64,000 nucleotides of DNA. Source: Streptomyces sp. LUP47B. GTDB lineage: Bacteria; Actinomycetota; Actinomycetes; Streptomycetales; Streptomycetaceae. Numbering within the stretch: the stretch's first letter is position 1; each line of letters starts with the position of its first letter. The notes below the pieces were generated by a model, which searched no databases, was not told the DNA's origin, and was given only the letters and a program-made list of their open reading frames with translations. The DNA lies in the NCBI RefSeq assembly GCF_001746295.1, contig NZ_MJAH01000016.1, forward strand, positions 93,178 to 157,177. The letters run 5' to 3'. Positions 61,814 through 64,000 of this stretch are shown one piece after another. Position numbers and translations under genes: made by a program.

Positions 61814-63280
61814 ATGGATATGGATCAGGGCAGAGATCCTTCGGTAGCTACTGTGCAACCGGCTTCGGTCAATGAATCGGCCAGGGTTCTTGACGAAAAG
61901 TCTTCATCAAAAAGATCCGGGCTTTCCCGGGCCATGAAGTCCCGCCACATCGTCATGATCGGCCTGGGTTCCGCTATCGGTACCGGACTGTTCGTGGGAT
62001 CCGGTTCAGCGATGGCCGCGGCCGGGCCGGCGGTGCTCCTTGCGTACATCGTCGGCGGCATCCTCGTCACTCTGGTCATGCGGATGCTCGGCGAAATGGC
62101 AGCCGAGGCCCCGAGCGCGGGTGCCCTGTCGGTCTTCGCCGACAAGGCATTGGGACGCACCGTCGGATCGACGATCGGCTGGTTGTGGTGGGCCGTGATG
62201 GTCGTGTCCGTCGCGGCCGAGGCCACCGCGGCGGCCGCCATCGTGCACTCGCTGTGGCCCGCCGTCAGCCAGTGGCTGCTCGCGCTCGTCTTCTTGACCA
62301 GCCTCACCGGGCTGAACCTCCTGGGCGTCGCCAAGTTCGGAGAGACCGAGTTCTGGTTCACGCTCCTCAAGGTCGGTGCGATCCTTGCGATGTTCGTCGT
62401 CGGTGGAGGCATTCTCCTGGGATGGATCCCGGTGGACGAGCCGACCGGCTTCGGGAACCTGGTCGATCGCGGCGGGTTCATGCCGAATGGGATAAGCGGC
62501 GTCGCCTCCGCACTTCTCATGGTGGTGTTCGCGTTTGGTGGCGTGGAGATCGCGGCGATCGCCGCGGCCGAGACCAAGGACCCTGCGCGCAACATCGGTC
62601 GTGCGATCCGCACCATCGTCCTGCGGATCGTCGTCTTCTACGTCGGCGCCGTGCTGATCATGCTCATGGTGCTGCCGTGGAACGATAGCAAGCTCAAGGA
62701 GAGCCCCTTCATCGCCGTGCTGACCTTCGCGGGGATCCCGGGGGCCGGCACGATCATGGCGCTCGTGATCGTCGTCGCGCTCCTGTCGGGGCTGAACGCC
62801 AACGTCTACGGGGCATCCCGGCTCCTGTTCTCGCTCTCCGACCGGGGGTGTGCTCCCTCCCAGGTGACGCGGGTGACCGGCAAGGGAGTCCCGCGGATCG
62901 GTGTCCTGCTCTCTGTCGCGTTCGGTTTCGCCGCCGTCATGCTCAACTACATCTGGCCCACGCTCGTCCTGAAGTACCTGCTGAACGCCGTCGGGTCGGG
63001 CACGGTCATCATCTGGTTCTTCGTGATCATCACGCAGTTCATCCTGCGCCGGCGCATGAGCACGGAGAAGACGAACGCTCTGGCGTTCAAGGTCTGGCTC
63101 TTCCCCTACGCCAACTACCTGGCGCTGGCCATCCTCGGCGGAATTGTTGTCCTGACCTGCTTCGACGACGCCGGCCGCAGCCAGCTGCTCACGACCTTCA
63201 TCGTGACCGCTGCGATCGCGGTGGCCTGTCGCCTGTTCAGCAGGGCGCCCAGCCCGAAGTCGCTCGAAGAGCAGGTCTGA
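61814..63280 (+). CDS. Amino acid permease (APC superfamily)
   Basis: A 488-residue transporter with about 12 helices. The first helix has I-G-L-G-S-A-I-G-T-G-L-F-V-G-S-G, the APC substrate-binding motif, and R-M-L-G-E-M-A-A is the conserved loop. It resembles GABA/aromatic/asparagine permeases. ATG 61814 follows AAGGAG; an upstream in-frame ATG at 61781 lacks one. With the regulator, PLP enzyme and RidA it forms an apparent amino-acid import and deamination unit, despite the 1-kb gap. Confidence 0.92.
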   Translation: MDMDQGRDPSVATVQPASVNESARVLDEKSSSKRSGLSRAMKSRHIVMIGLGSAIGTGLFVGSGSAMAAAGPAVLLAYIVGGILVTLVMRMLGEMAAEAPSAGALSVFADKALGRTVGSTIGWLWWAVMVVSVAAEATAAAAIVHSLWPAVSQWLLALVFLTSLTGLNLLGVAKFGETEFWFTLLKVGAILAMFVVGGGILLGWIPVDEPTGFGNLVDRGGFMPNGISGVASALLMVVFAFGGVEIAAIAAAETKDPARNIGRAIRTIVLRIVVFYVGAVLIMLMVLPWNDSKLKESPFIAVLTFAGIPGAGTIMALVIVVALLSGLNANVYGASRLLFSLSDRGCAPSQVTRVTGKGVPRIGVLLSVAFGFAAVMLNYIWPTLVLKYLLNAVGSGTVIIWFFVIITQFILRRRMSTEKTNALAFKVWLFPYANYLALAILGGIVVLTCFDDAGRSQLLTTFIVTAAIAVACRLFSRAPSPKSLEEQV

Positions 63281-63529
63281 CATCAACGGCTTACCCCTTG
63301 AGCGACACCGCTTCCGCAATCTGAGATACCCCGCGCAGGGGCGGCCTGGATGAGAACACAGGGCTGATCACAGCCCGTACTCACTCCTCCGGGTCGCCCT
63401 TTGAGCGCGTGGCCGGCACCGCGGCGGCAGCGTCCGGTGGCCCGACACGAGAGCAGGACGGAACCGGTCGGACCAACTCACGGACCCACGCCTTTCCGCA
63501 GTCCGTCTCTGGCTACGCACCCGGCTTGG

Positions 63530-64000
63530 CCAGACGCTGATCCGCACGGATTCCGCGGGCGGCACCCACGGCTTCGTGTCCTGGCTCGCGAAGCGAGGAC
63601 GATGGATGTCCTACTCGGTCGGCATGACGGTCACCGAAGCGATCCACGAACATGTGCTGAAGGTCCCCGCCTCAGCCTGGACCCCGGCCGTCGAGACCGA
63701 CGGTGAGGCCCGTGACGGGGCCTGGGTCGCCGAGCTCACCGGCAAGCTCCTGGACGGCTGGCCCCAGGGCATGCGACTGATCGTGCGAAAGGAACGGCCT
63801 CATCCTGGCGCCCAGTTGAGGATCACGGATGCGGACGGCATGCGAATCACGTGCTTCGCGACCAACACCCCCCACCGGCCGATCGCCGCCCTCGAACTCC
63901 ATCACCTGCTGCGGGCCCGGGCCGAGGACCGGATCCGGGCCGCCCGGGCCACCGGCCTGCGCAACCTGCCGCTCCACACTGCAGCCCAGAACAAGGTCTA
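63530..64000 (+). pseudogene. IS1380 family transposase, cut by window edge
   Basis: The frame T-L-I-R-T-D-S-A-G-G-T-H-G-F, S-Y-S-V-G-M-T-V-T, A-R-A-T-G-L-R-N-L-P-L-H matches the IS1380 transposase at 22420-23294 along its length. It is 5' truncated at about 63530 and open to the right edge, so the C-terminal half lies beyond the window. Bases 63281-63529 hold nothing else. Confidence 0.82.

Noticed and set aside
62678..62693. A half match to the LacI operator (AACGATAGCA) near 62.68 kb
   Set aside because: It lies inside the amino-acid permease coding sequence and only one half of the palindrome fits, so it is probably chance.
1..64000. CRISPR arrays, prophage structural genes, polyketide or peptide synthetases
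   Set aside because: No regularly spaced repeats, capsid or tail genes, or modular synthetase domains were found on either strand.

Overview
The window looks like accessory chromosome from a Streptomyces-type actinomycete. GC is very high, GTG starts and 4-bp ATGA gene overlaps are common, and many encoded families are typical of Streptomyces: a mycofactocin-type SDR, PadR/MarR/XRE regulators, pirin and an LLM flavin enzyme. At least ten insertion-sequence remnants (ISL3, IS5, IS630, IS1380, IS3, IS30, IS110), two integrase pieces, a resolvase piece and a group II intron tail make it a mosaic. The species cannot be told from the sequence. Many genes beside the IS debris carry frameshifts, either real decay or assembly error.

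Layout. 0-5 kb: a GntR-controlled FAH hydrolase and carboxymuconolactone decarboxylase, then a MarR/quinone-oxidoreductase/pirin group. 5.0-8.45 kb: an ISL3-type transposon, bounded by inverted repeats and an 8-bp target duplication, that carries a TetR regulator and an alpha/beta hydrolase. 9.9-14.6 kb: an apparent tartrate-use operon (dicarboxylate symporter, glycerate kinase, LysR, tartrate/isopropylmalate-type dehydrogenase). 14.9-16.3 kb: regulator and integrase remnants. 16.4-22.3 kb: SnoaL-like protein, broken mycofactocin-type SDR and a ribose-type ABC importer. 22.3-24.6 kb: IS1380 containing a group II intron tail, then IS630. 25-29.7 kb: a MarR-controlled oxidoreductase operon split by IS630. 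30-33.6 kb: IS5, SDR/XRE pair and remnants. 33.6-50.1 kb: a large catabolic block. 50.2-52.5 kb: nested IS3/IS3/IS30. 52.9-56.4 kb: PadR-controlled Rieske oxygenase operon. 56.9-58.2 kb: fragments. 58.3-63.3 kb: YheO/DauR-like regulator, class V PLP enzyme, RidA and amino-acid permease. The right edge enters a second IS1380 copy.

The most interesting system is a LacI-type regulon spread over 32 kb. Eight copies of a 16-bp palindrome (core GCTATCGWTDGC) lie in intergenic DNA at 16.41, 17.24, 40.19, 40.34, 41.29, 45.80, 48.29 and 48.41 kb. One abuts the start codon of the only LacI-family gene (41305-42324). The others precede a long operon (VOC dioxygenase-like, LLM, FAH, two MDR oxidoreductases, two-subunit CoA-transferase), a PuuE/NodB-like hydrolase, a D-2-hydroxyacid dehydrogenase/enolase-like pair, another FAH hydrolase, a second enolase-like gene, a kinase, the SnoaL-like gene and the SDR/ABC importer.

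Both enolase homologues keep the metal ligands and both catalytic lysines, but the active-site His of the S-H-R-S-G motif is Ala, and the Glu of the Q-E-F motif is Asp. With an APH-fold kinase and a D-2-hydroxyacid dehydrogenase in the same regulon, this suggests (inference only) a catabolic route in which a 2-oxo acid is reduced, phosphorylated and dehydrated by non-glycolytic enolases, alongside FAH/VOC/CoA-transferase steps typical of aromatic or cyclic compounds. The substrate is unknown.
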